Of a stretch of DNA of 64,000 nt, positions 22,305 through 33,882 are shown one piece after another. A model generated the notes under the pieces. That model saw only the letters and a list, made by a program, of their open reading frames with translations, had not been told where the DNA came from and did not search any database. The stretch comes from Tricholoma matsutake (taxonomy: Eukaryota; Basidiomycota; Agaricomycetes; Agaricales; Tricholomataceae). The DNA lies in NCBI GenBank assembly GCA_026075535.2, contig AP026546.1:1798001-1862000 (forward strand), read 5' to 3'. Each line of letters begins with the position of its first letter. Within the stretch, counting starts at the first letter, position 1. Position numbers and translations under genes: made by a program.

Positions 22305-25300
22305 ATGAGAGACAGACTTAGATCTACCCCTCAGCTACGCATATTTAGTCAGAATGTAAATCGAAATTGGGGTTACATGGACTCGCTACTGGCGGATTTC
22401 GTAGATGACTACGACCTGCTTTTCATTCAAGAGCCTCCCTGGCGCTTAATAAGACACGCCCCCTCTGCCCACAACAGGGAGGGGGAAGAAGTTATAGGCG
22501 CACCAATGAGCCCTAACTGGGGTACTTTAGTGCGTCCTTCGGGAATTGACTCCCCTCCTCGCGTTGCTGTCTATTTTGCGAACAGCATCGCTAATCTAAG
22601 ACCGGGTCTCAGACGAGATCTGATCGATAATCGTGACATCCTTCTGTTCTCATTGGGAATAGGGGAGGATGTCATGCTACTTGCGAACGTTTACTCGGAT
22701 AGCCAACACTCGGCCATCATGCTCTTATTTGAGAACGTCATGACGATCCCACACTTACACTTCATGTGTGGCGATTTCAATGTGAGACACGCCTCCTGGG
22801 ACCCCCAGGGGCCTGAACACTCTATCCATGCTGACCACTTAGTGGATACGGCGACGGCATTAGGCCTGACTAGAGCCCTACCAGTAATGGAGGGCCCTAC
22901 CCACTTCCCTCCACAACAGGACCTTCACCCCACGGTGATCGACCTGATGTTCGTACCTACAGATCTCAGATTTGTATTGTACTGTGAGATCGTTCCTGAA
23001 GCCAGGGGGATGTCTGACCACGCTCCCCTGATGTTAGTACTGCCTGGCCCAGGATCTTTGGTCCCGGTCACCAAGTGGTCCATCAAAAAAGGATCCGAGG
23101 AGGAAGCATCATATCGAGATGCCGTCTCCTCCGCTCTAAATCCGTGGCTTGATTGGCACGGAGAAACATCGGCAGAAATCGATGATGTCGTCTCGGCGAT
23201 ATCAGCGATTTTAAACAAGGCATGGGAAACCCACGCCAAGGAATCTCGCCTCGGCAAGTCGTCCAAAGGGTGGTGGACAGACGAATGCAGTGGTGCCCTA
23301 GACGCGTACAGAGCTTCCCAGGATGGGGAAGACTGGAAGCACTACAGGAAAGTCATGCGACATGCAAAGCGTGACTTCTTCGACGACCGTATCCAAGAAG
23401 TGGCTACGATGAACAGATGACCCTGGGATTTAATGTCCTGGACTCGTCAACGTAACCTCCCATCGTACGAGGCGATCTCCTATCGGGGAGAACCGTGCAA
23501 CGACCTGGACTCTCTTTGGGCTGCCCTTGATGGGTCCTATAATGCTGCCTCAGATCGAGTAGTCGATCTGAGCATTCTTGATGGACTTGATCCGGTGCCT
23601 GAAAGGGCCTGGATCCCGTTCTCCGTTACGGAAATGAAAGAAGCGCTAAATGCGTGTTCTTCCCGCTCCGCTCCAGGTCCCGATCATGTTACGTGGTCGC
23701 ACCTAAAACACTGGTGTAGCAACCCAGAAGTGGCAGGGCTCATCACCCGCATTGCTGAGGCGTGCATCACTGCTGGCCACTGGCCAGCTCACTTTAAGGA
23801 GTCCCTGTCGGTTATTATCCCGAAACCAGGGAAACCCAATTACTCTACCCCTAAGTCGTTCAGGCCCATCGTGCTCCTGAATACTTTGGGAAAGCTAGTC
23901 GAAAAGATGCTGTCCAGGCGACTTCAGTTCGACGGAGTCGCACACGAGGCCTTCGAGCAAAACCAGTTTGGAGGCGTTGCCCAGCGCTCCACTGAGGACG
24001 CAGGTATCTACCTTACCCACCTGGTTAGAGCAGGGTGGGCCAAAGGGCTCAAAACGAGCGTTGTCGCTCTCGACATCGCTCAGTTCTTCCCATCCTTGAA
24101 CCACCAGGTTCTGTTGGAGATCATTTCTCGGTCGGGGTTTCCTGCGCAAGTAGTAAACTTCTTCCGTTCATATCTAGTCGGTCGCAAGACGACCTACAAA
24201 TGGAATGCTTTCTCATCTGGCTCCTTTGCAGCCGATGTGGGAGTGGGTCAAGGCTCTGCTTTGTCCCCTGTCCTGTCGGCGTTATACTTGACGCCCATCA
24301 TGAAGCTCTTCAGAAGAAGCGAAGTTGGCAGAGATGTCGACCTCATGTCTTATGTGGACGATGGCACCCTCATCGCCCGCTCTCCACAGCTGGAGGAGAA
24401 CCTCCCCCTCCTTAAAAAAGTGTATGGCTGGATCTTCCAGGCATTCACCTCCCTCGGTCTTGTCCTCGAACACGACAAGTCCGAAATATTTCACTTTTCA
24501 AGGGCGAGGAGATTCACTCCCTTACCCATTGATCTCGGATTTGCCCCCTACACGGGCAATACCCCCCTCAAACCCAAGGTCACCTGGAGGTACCTTGGAT
24601 TTTTCTTCGACCGCAAACTCTCCTTCAAGGAGCATACGCGGTTCTACTCCACCAAAGCCCTTACCACTGCAAGGGCAATGGGAATGCTTGGCAATTCTGT
24701 CAGAGGGCTAACCCCTATGCAGAAACGCCTCCTGTACCGTTCGTGTGTCGTGCCTATCATGACATATGGACTCAGACTCTGGCATTTTAAAGGCGCTCGC
24801 GTCAAAGGTGTCATCAAAACACTGGCCCAAGTGCAGTCCATTGCTGCACGGTGGATCCTCGGTGCATTCAGAACCACCCCAATTGGTGGCCTGGAAAGTA
24901 TCGCCGGACTGCTGCCTATGCAGCTGTTACTGCGTCGTTTAGTCGACAGAGGGGTATTCAGAACCCCTCTATTGGCTCCATCACACCCCCTAAGAGCTAT
25001 CTTAGGGCCCAATCACGTCGGCTCTACCCACTCTCACGAGCTAGGACTCTGGGGAGGGAATGTGCTTGACACACTCAACCTGCAAGGCCCATCTGTCGCC
25101 TCAGCTGCAGCCCTGGCCCTTGTACCAGGCGATGAATTCGACCCCTTTGGGGAAGAAAACACACCTGGAAACAGAGTGAAGGATTTATTCCCCACTCGTT
25201 TCTCCTCTCATCGCCTCACCTCTAAGGAGGATGGAGTGAGGAATTCTTACAGGAGTGACCTCGATAAGGCCTGGGCTTCTGCCCAGGTCGAGGATGACAC

Positions 25301-26178
25301 TCTCGTCGTTGCAGTGGACGCTTCGGTGCCCACAGATGCCAAATTTCAAGCTGTCGCCTGCGCTCTTGTCTTCGGACAGGGAGAGCAGGTCAATCGCGTT
25401 GTCTCAGCCTCTGGGAGGAGAACCCCCCCGGAAGTCGAACTTTTCGCTCTCCAACTAGGCGTCTCGGCTGCGTGCAGCAGAGGTCGCAAAAAGTTGGTGA
25501 TCTTTTCGGATTCTACTATGGGCATTGAGTCCCTAATCGATCCAAAACCACGCTCTGGGCAAATCTTCGCCCTGGACGCTTGTCGCTCCCTTCGTCCCTG
25601 GCTAGCTGGAGACGAGGAGAGAACCGTGACATTCTGGCATGTCCCCTCAAAATTTGAGTGGAACGTACACAAGATGGCTCATGATGTTGCTACATCTACC
25701 AAGATCTCCGTGGGCAGACACCCGCGGACGTCTCTAGACTACCTTAAAAACCAGGTTGAAAAGGCCGTTTGCAAGGATTGGCACACCCGGTTCTCAGATC
25801 CGGCGTACCGTGGACGGCACTTCTACCAACTCAAAGGAGTAGGTGGAAAACCGGTACTACCCTCGACTCACAAAGGTGGGCCTTGGCTGAAAGTTATGGG
25901 GAGCAACACTATGTTGACTTCCCGTTCAACTCGCATGATCACTGGCCACGCTCCTATAGGGGAGTATCGTCAACGCCTATCCCTTGACGGGGAATACCAA
26001 TGTTGGTGCCTTGGTCCTGAGATACAAACTCGAGACCACTTACTATGCGCGTGTCTGCCCTAAGGTGGATCGCAAAGAAACTCGTGCAAGCCCAGACTCC
26101 GTCGAAGGCTTCCACGAATTCATGGACAACAATCCTACACTAGGATCGTTCAACTCACTTGCGTGGGATCCAGGATAG
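22305..26178 (+). pseudogene. LINE ORF2, copy A5
   Basis: Endonuclease 22305-23420, ending in the same TGA as A1 and A3 (23418-23420). Reverse transcriptase and RNase H follow in frame from 23433, with VVALDIAQFFPSL (motif A), YVDD and the RNase H motifs. Near 26045 a 4-nt insertion (ATGCGCGTGTCTGCC against ATGCGTCTGCC in A7) shifts the frame about 45 codons before the normal end at 26176-26178. Because the lineage is distinct from A1/A3, the shared TGA suggests spread of copies that already carried it. Confidence 0.8.
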
Positions 26179-26721
26179 GTTGTGCGCGCAGGGCGTATGA
26201 CCCCCGTCTGGTTCTGGCTAGTGTTATCGGTATGTCGGGGTGGCCGTTGAGCGCCAGACGAGTCCGTTAACCCTCATAAAGGGGGCCCACCCGTGTTCAG
26301 GAGCGACTGTCAGGGAGGGGGGACACAAAACTAGGTACCAGTTCGGGGAGGCGCCTGAGCGCTTTCAGATCTTCCATCGGTTATGCGTTGCGGCGACTCC
26401 AGTCGACTACGCTCTCCTTTCCGAGCTGAGAGGCTCACGTCGGGGCGGCAATATCCCCTAAATCTTGCACTCATACCCGTAGGGATCGGGGAACACGACA
26501 TCGTCAAGTTCGGGTTGTCGGTACGCCACCACTGGCAAGTCCATTTACTCGATAAAGGGGGCCCCCTTAGTGGTCATCGCAGTTATCCAGGTGGTTGGTG
26601 CGAAGATTAGCAGGAGGAGGACTTGGGCTGGGCGTAGTGTACTCTGCTTGTACGTCTCTACCGCGGACTGCGACCGGGCGCCGCGTTATAAATTTTTGAT
26701 CCAAAAAAAAAAAAAAAAAAA

Positions 26722-27552
26722 CTCCTTTGCTACTGACATCTCATCATCCAATCATCCCCATCCAGCCAATGTGACTACAGATTATCATAATTCTGTCCCT
26801 CCCAAGTATCGCCCTTGGGCTGACACCATCTTCAATCCTTCCAAGTTTGAGGAATTGCCTGATCACCATCCCTATGACATCGAGATCGAGTTGGACAAGG
26901 GCAAGACTCCTCCTTTTGGCCCTATTTATCGGCTCACTTCGGTTGAGCATGAAGCCGTTGCTGAGTATGTCAACAGCAACCTTTGCCGAGGCCATATCTG
27001 GCGATCCACTTCCTCTTCTGGCACCCCTGTTCTTTTCACCCACAAGAAGACTGGCAACATCTGCCTCTGTGTGGACTTTTGTGGCCTCAATGCTATTACC
27101 CAGAAGAATCAGTATCCCCTTCCTCTTGTTGATGATCTGATTAGGTTGTAACCTCTTCACTGTCATTGATCTCAAGTCCGCCTATTCCCATCTTTGGATC
27201 TGGGAAGGCGACAAATGGAAGACTGCATTCCAGATGCATCTTGGCCTTTTCAAACATCTCATTGTTCCTTACAGCCTCACCAATGCTCCCGCTGCATGGC
27301 AATCTTTCATTCAAGATGTTCTATGTGATCTGCTCGACATAGTCTGCATGGTTTACTTGGATGACATTCTTATCTTCTCCTGCACTCAGGAAGAACACGA
27401 TCAACATGTCGCCATAGTTCTTGATCATCTTTGTGATGCTCATCTCTGCACCAATGCTGCCAAATGTGAATTTGACCATTCTGAGGTTGAATACCTTGGC
27501 TTCATCATGAGCTCCAACAGTATCAAGATGAACCCCAAGAAACTTGACACCA
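26722..27552 (+). pseudogene. Gypsy G1 reverse transcriptase, first part
   Basis: Starts upstream of the RT core (SVPPKYRPWADTIFNPSKFE) and includes FTHKKTGNICLCVDFCGLNA, YPLPLVDDLI, then after a frame break MHLGLFKHLIVPYSLTNAPA and the catalytic box VYLDDIL. It is cut at 27552 by element B4 and continues at 29778. At least one frameshift lies near 27150. The missing start lies with gag-protease at 9282-10788. Confidence 0.85.
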
Positions 27553-29777
27553 TTTTTTTTTTTTTTTTGGATCAGAATTTATAACGCGGGGCTCGAACGC
27601 AGTCCGCGGAGCGAGGTACAAACTTGGGTACTACTTTATCTATGCGTTCCCCTCGCCCATCTCCCACTCAGGTCCCCGTTTTAGCCACCTTTAGGCGGGC
27701 AGTTCCACAGACGTTGGCCTCTCAGCCAGGAAAGGCAATAATCTGGAGGGGGCCCCCCCCCCTCCCGAAGTTAGCCATTAGATCGCCCCCTGGAGCAAAC
27801 GGTCCCCCAGCCACATGTCCGACCGAGGCCAGACCAGGCGCAGCAGTGTTAATTCACCGTAAATCCCCCCTTGCGGGAGGAATAACCGTTTGCGTTTTTC
27901 CAGCCAACGAGGATTGACCACCCCAGACGAATGAGGTGGACCATCACCGTGTTGTGCACAAGTGACAGTAACAAGGCGGGTGGTTGTTCACCTGGTTATT
28001 CACCGTGACCACCGTAAGTAGGGGGCCGAGACCCCCCTCGAGCAAATGCACCCATGTGCACGCACTCGATGACATCGTCCCCCCCGCAGTGGGGGGAAGG
28101 TATAGGGAAGCGACACTATGTCACCATCCCGATAGTGGCCACCAGTTACTTGGTGGCTGTGAACGTAGAGGGGGATAGCCCCCTGTACTAGTTGCGGCGC
28201 TGCTGTCCATGAGGACCTCGAGGACGACGGCGCCGTGCTGGGGACGAGGGTTCCCCAGATTGAGGCTCTGATTGAGCGGTGTGCACCGCTGCGTAGGAAG
28301 CCCGGAAGGCTGCCGGAGACGTGAGGTCGAGAGGTGTCGGGACGGCTGCTAGTTCCGCCGACATCGTCTCAGACAGTCGCCAGGTGGTCGTGAATAACTC
28401 CCAGGCCATTTGGTGCCAAGTGTTCCTCTCTGCAGGGGGAACGGCGGACGTACGGACGGTACCAACGAACATGGTCATTGCGTCGAGTTGGTGTAGCATG
28501 GCATGAGAGGTGGCTTCGATTTCCAGCCTCTCATTCACAGATAACGGCACTTCGTCCTCCACCAGCTCAGGGATGGGGGGCAAAGGCGGTAACGGGGCAG
28601 GGGATGCCTCCGGATAGAAGAGCTCAGCAATGCCGAGCTCCTGAGTGTACATGTCCTCGCGTTCGAGACTGCGAGTCCATCGTTTATGTGCGACATGGAC
28701 ATCCTGCGCCCACAGCACACGGTCGATCGTTTGCCTCGAGGCTAGCTTGGGGCTGCTCTCGGCATAATTGAGGGCCTCCTGCATAGCAAGAGAATCCTCG
28801 TCATCCTCAGGGTCGGAGAGGTCTTCTCCAGCCCATAGATCTCTAACTGCCCGTAGGGCAGTAGCTACATCCGGATCGTCATGATCGTACCGGGTGTCGT
28901 AGTCTTGGACGCCATCGTCGTAGATGTCGCCCGTAATCAGGGAGGGGTCGTGTAGACCCCAGCGTGGTGTTTGGGCTCTAGTTCACCGTTTAGGCATTGA
29001 GAGGGGAAGTTAGTGCTAGTAGGTGATAGTAGAAATCAAGATACGTAGCGTGCCATCGATAACAGCTGGTCCCTTATCTCTATTCCGGGTCCACCCGATA
29101 CTGCCTCCGAACGCTCCGAGGGGGGGACAGGCTGCACATCCTGTAACCCAGTGGGAGAAGATTGAACCCGGGTCATACCACCCTAGAAGAGTGAGCACCG
29201 GAGGTAGAGAGTTGGTGGAGAGTGGCGGCCACCAAGGTGTCGACCTAGCCGCCAGGGGGCACCATCGCCCGGCCCCTTTTAACGATGGTGTATTCCAACG
29301 GGTAGTCAGTGTAGCATGTCTCTAATAATAGAAACTCACAGAGCATGGAGGCTAGAAGCCTCCCAGACAACTAGCAATCCAGTGATAATGTCCCTTCTCC
29401 CTAAGCCAGACCTCCCCCAACTAAACGAGTGTGTCGACTTGGGCGAGCATTGAAGCAGGCATCCCACACCCACTCTAAGCCCCCAGAGGGACCCAGACTA
29501 CTCTTTCATAAACGACACTCACCTAGTCAGGATCCTCGAAGCCCAGGAGAACGAGATGAATAGCAGCCATTGTCAAAAACAATGACCGGGGCATCCACGG
29601 AGATCGGATGGATGGATCTCTTAGCAAATCAGGGTAGGCCTGGAGACCCCGAGAGCGTTCGTGATGGTGAAATCCGATCGAAAATCGGACGAAAATTGAA
29701 GTGTCGACGTCGCTTGCAACGTTGAGCAGAGGTGTTTACCACTATTTATGGTGGTTGTAACAAGTCAAGGAGCGTAT
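27553..29777 (-). mobile_element. Family B element, copy B4, full length
   Basis: A 2.2-kb complete element on the minus strand: poly(T) at 27553-27568, complement of the tail hairpin and 3' UTR, broken ORF, structured 5' UTR (hairpin 29568-29584), and 5' motif CGCTCCTTGACTTGTTAC ending at about 29775. It is flanked by the 15-bp duplication AACTTGACACCATTT at 27541-27555 and 29778-29792 within the gypsy G1 reverse transcriptase. Confidence 0.92.
28188..28997 (-). pseudogene. Family B protein gene with early stop
   Basis: The start MPKR is present at 28997, but the fifth codon is TGA where intact copies have CGA (Arg). The rest of the protein is preserved: LITGDI, QDYDT, an open 198-codon frame from MQEALN to the arginine-rich C-terminus. 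The single disabling change is a CpG transition. The N-terminal part resembles copy B7 (GVQDYDTR) more than B1 or B5. Confidence 0.8.
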
Positions 29778-31319
29778 AACTTGACACCATTTCAAAGTGG
29801 CCAGAACCGACTAAAGTAAAGGAGCTTCAGTCTTTTCTCGGTTTTACTAACTTTTACCATTGTTTCATTGATGGTTACTCTTGGTTGACACTCCCATTGA
29901 CCAGGCTTACCAAGAAGTCTTCTAAAAGGAACTTCTCGCTTGTGGCTAAGAGTGCCTTTGAGGCACTGAAAGCCAATTTTTTTGCAATGCCTCTTTTGGG
30001 GCATTTTGATCCTTCACTTCCATGTACTCTTGCCACAGATGCTTCTGACTTTGCCATCTCTGGAATTCTTCAGCAACCTGACTTTGACAACAACCTCCAT
30101 CCTATCACCTTCTACTCTCACAAACTTTCCCCCCACGAAATCAACTATGATGTCCATGACAAGGAACTTCTTGCCATCATTGAATCTTTCCACAACATGC
30201 GTGCCTGGCTTTTGGGATCTCCGTTCCCCATCACTGTCATCTGTGATCACAAGAACCTAGAACACTTTATGACTTCTCAGGTTCTCAATTGTCATCAAGC
30301 ATGCTGGGCCATGTTTCTTGCCGACTTCAACTTTTGCTTGCACTGGCGTGCTGGTTATCTCAACCCCACTGATGCACCATCTTGACACCCTGATTTCATG
30401 CCTCAATCAGCAGATCATCATCTCAAACTCCAACGCCAAACTATTATCACTCCTGTCCACTCCCAACACCTCTATCCCACCCAACATGCACTTCTTACAG
30501 CCTCATCTCTTGCCACATTGACCACCCTCACCATCGACAACTCCGAACTTCTTGACCACTTCAGGAATGCCACCCAGTAAGATGTCGAGTGGAGAAAGGC
30601 TGTTGTGAAAGGAGCCTCAAATTTTCGAGCTGAAGGAGGACTTGTTTTTCACTCAGGACAACTCTATGTCCCACCCTCATTGCGCACCCACATCCTTGCA
30701 TCACACCACGACTCTGTTATTGGAGGACATCCCGGTTGTACATGAACTTTGGCTTTGGTCTCTCGGGACTACTCCTGGCCTGGTATGAACACCTACATCT
30801 GATGCTATGTTGAAGTGTGTGATGTTTGTCGTCATATCAAACACCCTCGCCACAAACATTTTGGTCTTCTTCATCCCCTCGACATCCCAGCTCGACCTTG
30901 GCAATCCATAACCATGGATTTCATTGTCAAACTTCCCATCTCCCATGGATTCGACTCCATTTGGGTTGTTTGTGATCATCTCACATGTGCAGCACATTTC
31001 ATGCCTTGTTGCGAAACCCTTACAGCCCCCGACCTCACTTGGATATTTCTCGACCGCATTTTTTGCCTTCACGGTCTTCCCACCACCATCATCTCCGACC
31101 ATGGCTCAGTTTTTGTTTCCAACTTTTGGAAAGCGCTCACAGATCTTCTCAACGTTGACCACTGCACTTCTACTGCATACCATCCTCAGACTGATGGTCT
31201 CACTGAATGCACCAATCAAACACTTGAAACCTATCTCTGTGTGTACTGCTCATATCAGCAAGATGATTGGGTTGACTATCTACCACTTGCTGAGTTTTGT
31301 TTCAACAACCTTGAAAACT
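29778..31319 (+). pseudogene. Gypsy G1 RNase H and integrase, degenerate
   Basis: From 29778 the RT thumb resumes (FLGFTNFYHCFIDGYSWL) and runs into RNase H (ATDASDFAISGIL, YDVHDKELLAII, DHKNLEHF). After stop codons comes integrase: a damaged zinc finger (ASHHDSVIGGHPGC...CDVCRHIKH), then the catalytic core with TMDFIV, ISDHGSVF and HPQTDGLTECTNQ. Stops near 30382, 30578, 30742 and 30800 show it is dead. It is cut at 31319 by element B5 and continues at 40039. Confidence 0.85.
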
Positions 31320-31509
31320 CGCTCCTTGACTTGTTACAACCACCATAAATAGTGGTAAACACCTCTGCTCAATGTTGCACGCGACGTCGACACTTCAATT
31401 TTTATCCGATTCTCGATCGGATTTCACCATCACGAACGCTCTCGGCGTCTCCAGGCCTGCCCTGATTTGCTAAGAGATCTGTCCATCCGATCTCCGTGGA
31501 TGCCCCGGT

Positions 31510-31526
31510 CATTGTTTTTGACAATG
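31510..31526 (+). promoter_or_regulatory. Conserved covarying hairpin in family B 5' UTR
   Basis: Arms CATTGT and ACAATG enclose a TTTTG loop. Equivalent hairpins are at 2726-2742 (ATAATG, a G-U pair), 10964-10980 (CACTGT/ACAGTG, compensatory), 29568-29584 and 57009-57025 (CATTGT/ACAGTG, a U-G intermediate). Pairing is kept while sequence changes, which supports an RNA structure. It lies ~190 nt from the 5' end. Its role is unknown; it could act in translation, RNP assembly or 5' processing. Confidence 0.6.
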
Positions 31527-31955
31527 GCTGCTATCTGTCTCGTTCTCCTGGGCTTCGAGGATCCTGACTAGGTGAGTGTTGTTTATGAAAGAGTAGTCTG
31601 GGTCCCTCTGGGGGCTTAGAGTGGGTGTGGGATGCCTGCTTCAACGCTCGCCCAAGTCGACGCACTCGTTTAGTTGGGGGAGGTCTGGCTTAGGGAGAAG
31701 GGACGTTATCACTGGATTGCTGGTTGTCTGGGAGGCTTCTAGCCTCCATGCTCTGTGAGTTTCTATTACTAGAGACATGCTACACTGACTACCCGTTGGA
31801 ATACACCATCGTTAAAAGGGGCCGGGCCATCGCTTCTTGTCTTCTTACCGCGATGTGCACAGCCACAAAAATTTTCGTCGACACCGTTTTCACACTTTGC
31901 AGCTCAATCCGTCCTCGATCCCAGCGATCCGGTATAACCAGCGTCTTACCAGCGC

Positions 31956-33882
31956 ATGTCAGATTCGTATTCCAGAAGTAGGGGGAGATCGAGTGAGGCG
32001 ATGGACGAGGGGGGACCCTCTAGATCCGGTACGCCCAGAACTCCTGGCGACGACCCCATTGATTCCCTGCGGCTCTCTTCGAGCCGCAGATCCACACAGA
32101 ACGCTCCCTCAGTGGGCCCACACAGGACTCAAAGAGGTTCTCCAACTCCCTCCCCCTATGGGGCAGGCACCGTCACTCCGCGCGCACAACGATTCAGTGT
32201 GCCAGCGCTCTCTTCCAGGGATGCTACGGCGTCTCCTGCACCACCAGCTACCCCCTCTACTCCTGCTTCGCAGTGGGCTGACGAAGTGGCTGACAATCTC
32301 TCCTCCCACGTCATTCAGGACACGGAGATGGCTAGCGATGACTGGAGTGGACCCCAGACCTTCGCCAAAGACCTGGGAGAGTACGCTGATGGGTTCCGTG
32401 TTGTTCTTAACAGGACGGGATCCAGAAGACCAACTGCTGAAGAACGGCAGCTCATCGCAGAACAACTGGGCTCGGTGCTGGCAGCAGCTGCCGAGGCTGG
32501 TATCGATCGCAACTCGGGAGGCGTTACGCTCCGGGGAGCACTAGACAGGATGGCTGGGGGCAGCAAACGACCCAGGTCGGGCACTGTCACTAACAATCCC
32601 AATGACGTCCCAAGGACGGAGTATCTAGAGGGATGGGATGGGCAACGCCCCCCCCCCTCACAAATCAGCGAGGACTCGAGGCCTGAAGGGGGCTCGACCT
32701 CTTCCTAAACCCCCAGCAGGGGGTGTCTCTTCGTCATGGGGTCGAGGTCCACCTCCCCCCGTGAACTGGTCCACCAGGCCTTCGGGCAGGGGGACTTTTG
32801 CTCAGGTTGCTCGCTTCCCTGGGGGGCGAGCACCTAATACCTCCATGGATGGCCTTGTGCGACTAGCCAAGGCCTTCCCTGAACTTCCAACCGACAAGCT
32901 GGCTGACATACAGCAGCATGTTGGTCCTTCCAAACCGAAGGCTGCAAAGCCTTCACCTACCATCCATGGACCGTCGAGACGACAGGTCCTGGTCCACGTT
33001 CATCCCCCCCTCGGGGCGGAGACGAACCCTGCTGATTACTTGGACCACGTCCGAGCCACTCTCGGACTGCACCACTCTAAGCTAGTGGCCCAATCCGCAT
33101 CAATGCACGCTGGTAATCTATCAGTAGCTACAGACGTTGTCGCCTCCGAGGAGGACCTTCGATGCTTCAAGGAAGCTGCCCACAAGGCGTTCCCTTTCGC
33201 GCTGCAAGTGGACGCAGCGTTACCCACATCCACATCGTACCTTAAGCTGGTCGATGTGCCATTCATCGCTAACGACAAGGCGCTAACGCCTGACGTCATC
33301 ATTGCACACTTGGGAAAGTCTGGAATATCGGACCTCACAGTGCTCCAAGTCCCCCCCCGTGTTGTACGCGATTCGAAGATGTCGGATACGTGCACCGTCT
33401 ACCTTAACATCGCTGATTCAGTCAGCGGTGCACGAGCTAAGGCTCTTATCGGTCGAGGCGTCCAGTTTGGACGCTACGTCGCCTATGTTAGGGCTGCCAG
33501 GGCGAACCCTGGACTGCCCCTGTGCCAACAATGCTGGAAGTGGGGTCACCCCACCCCAGCATGCAGAGCTCCACAGACCAAGTGTCCGATCTGTGCAGGT
33601 CCACACCGCAAGGAGCACCATCGTGCCCTCGCAGGGTGTTGCAAGGGAAACGCCAAGGCGAACCCTCCTGTTCCAGCTACCCCAGAGGGGGCAGCCTGTC
33701 CTCACCCGGCTAGGTGTGTAAACTGCCGGAAAAACCACGCATCCGACGACCGTCGATGCAATTTCTGGCAACATCGCTTTGACCGTGACTGGATCAGAGC
33801 TCGCTATGACGAGGTGAGTGCGAGACGCAACTCTCGCTCCCCTCCTGCTTACCATCCCGCAGGACGCGGTGGCCGAACGTAA
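31956..33882 (+). pseudogene. LINE ORF1, copy A6, one frameshift
   Basis: The first 230 or so codons (MSDSYSRSRGRSSEAMDEGG...) are open. At 32648-32657 there are ten C where A1 and A3 have nine, which shifts the frame. The downstream frame is open to TAA at 33880-33882 and carries CQQCWKWGHPTPAC, CPICAGPH and CVNCRKNH. The position where A1/A3 have a TGA is a sense codon (His) here. If the extra C is a sequencing or assembly error, or is bypassed by slippage, this ORF1 would be intact at about 641 aa. Confidence 0.8.
33814..33862 (+). other. Intron-like segment at the ORF1/ORF2 boundary
   Basis: GAG|GTGAGT, a TTACC branch-like element and CCCGCAG|GAC delimit 49 nt, the size of the short introns in the CRN-like gene of this window. 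Donor, branch-like and acceptor sites are the same in A1, A3, A5 and A6, although the middle varies. Unspliced, ORF1 ends in TAA directly before the ORF2 ATG. Spliced, ORF1 would instead end at a TGA overlapping that ATG (ATGA). Splicing itself is not shown by the sequence. Confidence 0.35.

Larger units (their letters stand above)
21404..26721 (+). mobile_element. LINE family A copy A5 (starts inside ORF1)
   Basis: It begins at CAGGTCCTAGTTCACG, within ORF1 just upstream of the point where A1 and A3 carry their TGA, and runs to a poly(A) at 26703-26721. The 5' ~1.15 kb is absent. At its 3' side, gypsy G1 reverse transcriptase begins immediately. Together with A3 it may be the product of recombination between two LINE copies, one nested in the other. 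It differs from A1/A3 at many positions, so it is an independent lineage, closest to A7. Confidence 0.8.

Noticed and set aside
31320..31530. HDV-like ribozyme at the element 5' end
   Set aside because: The required nested double-pseudoknot consensus starting at the first nucleotide is not visible; only candidate interleaved stems lie further in.
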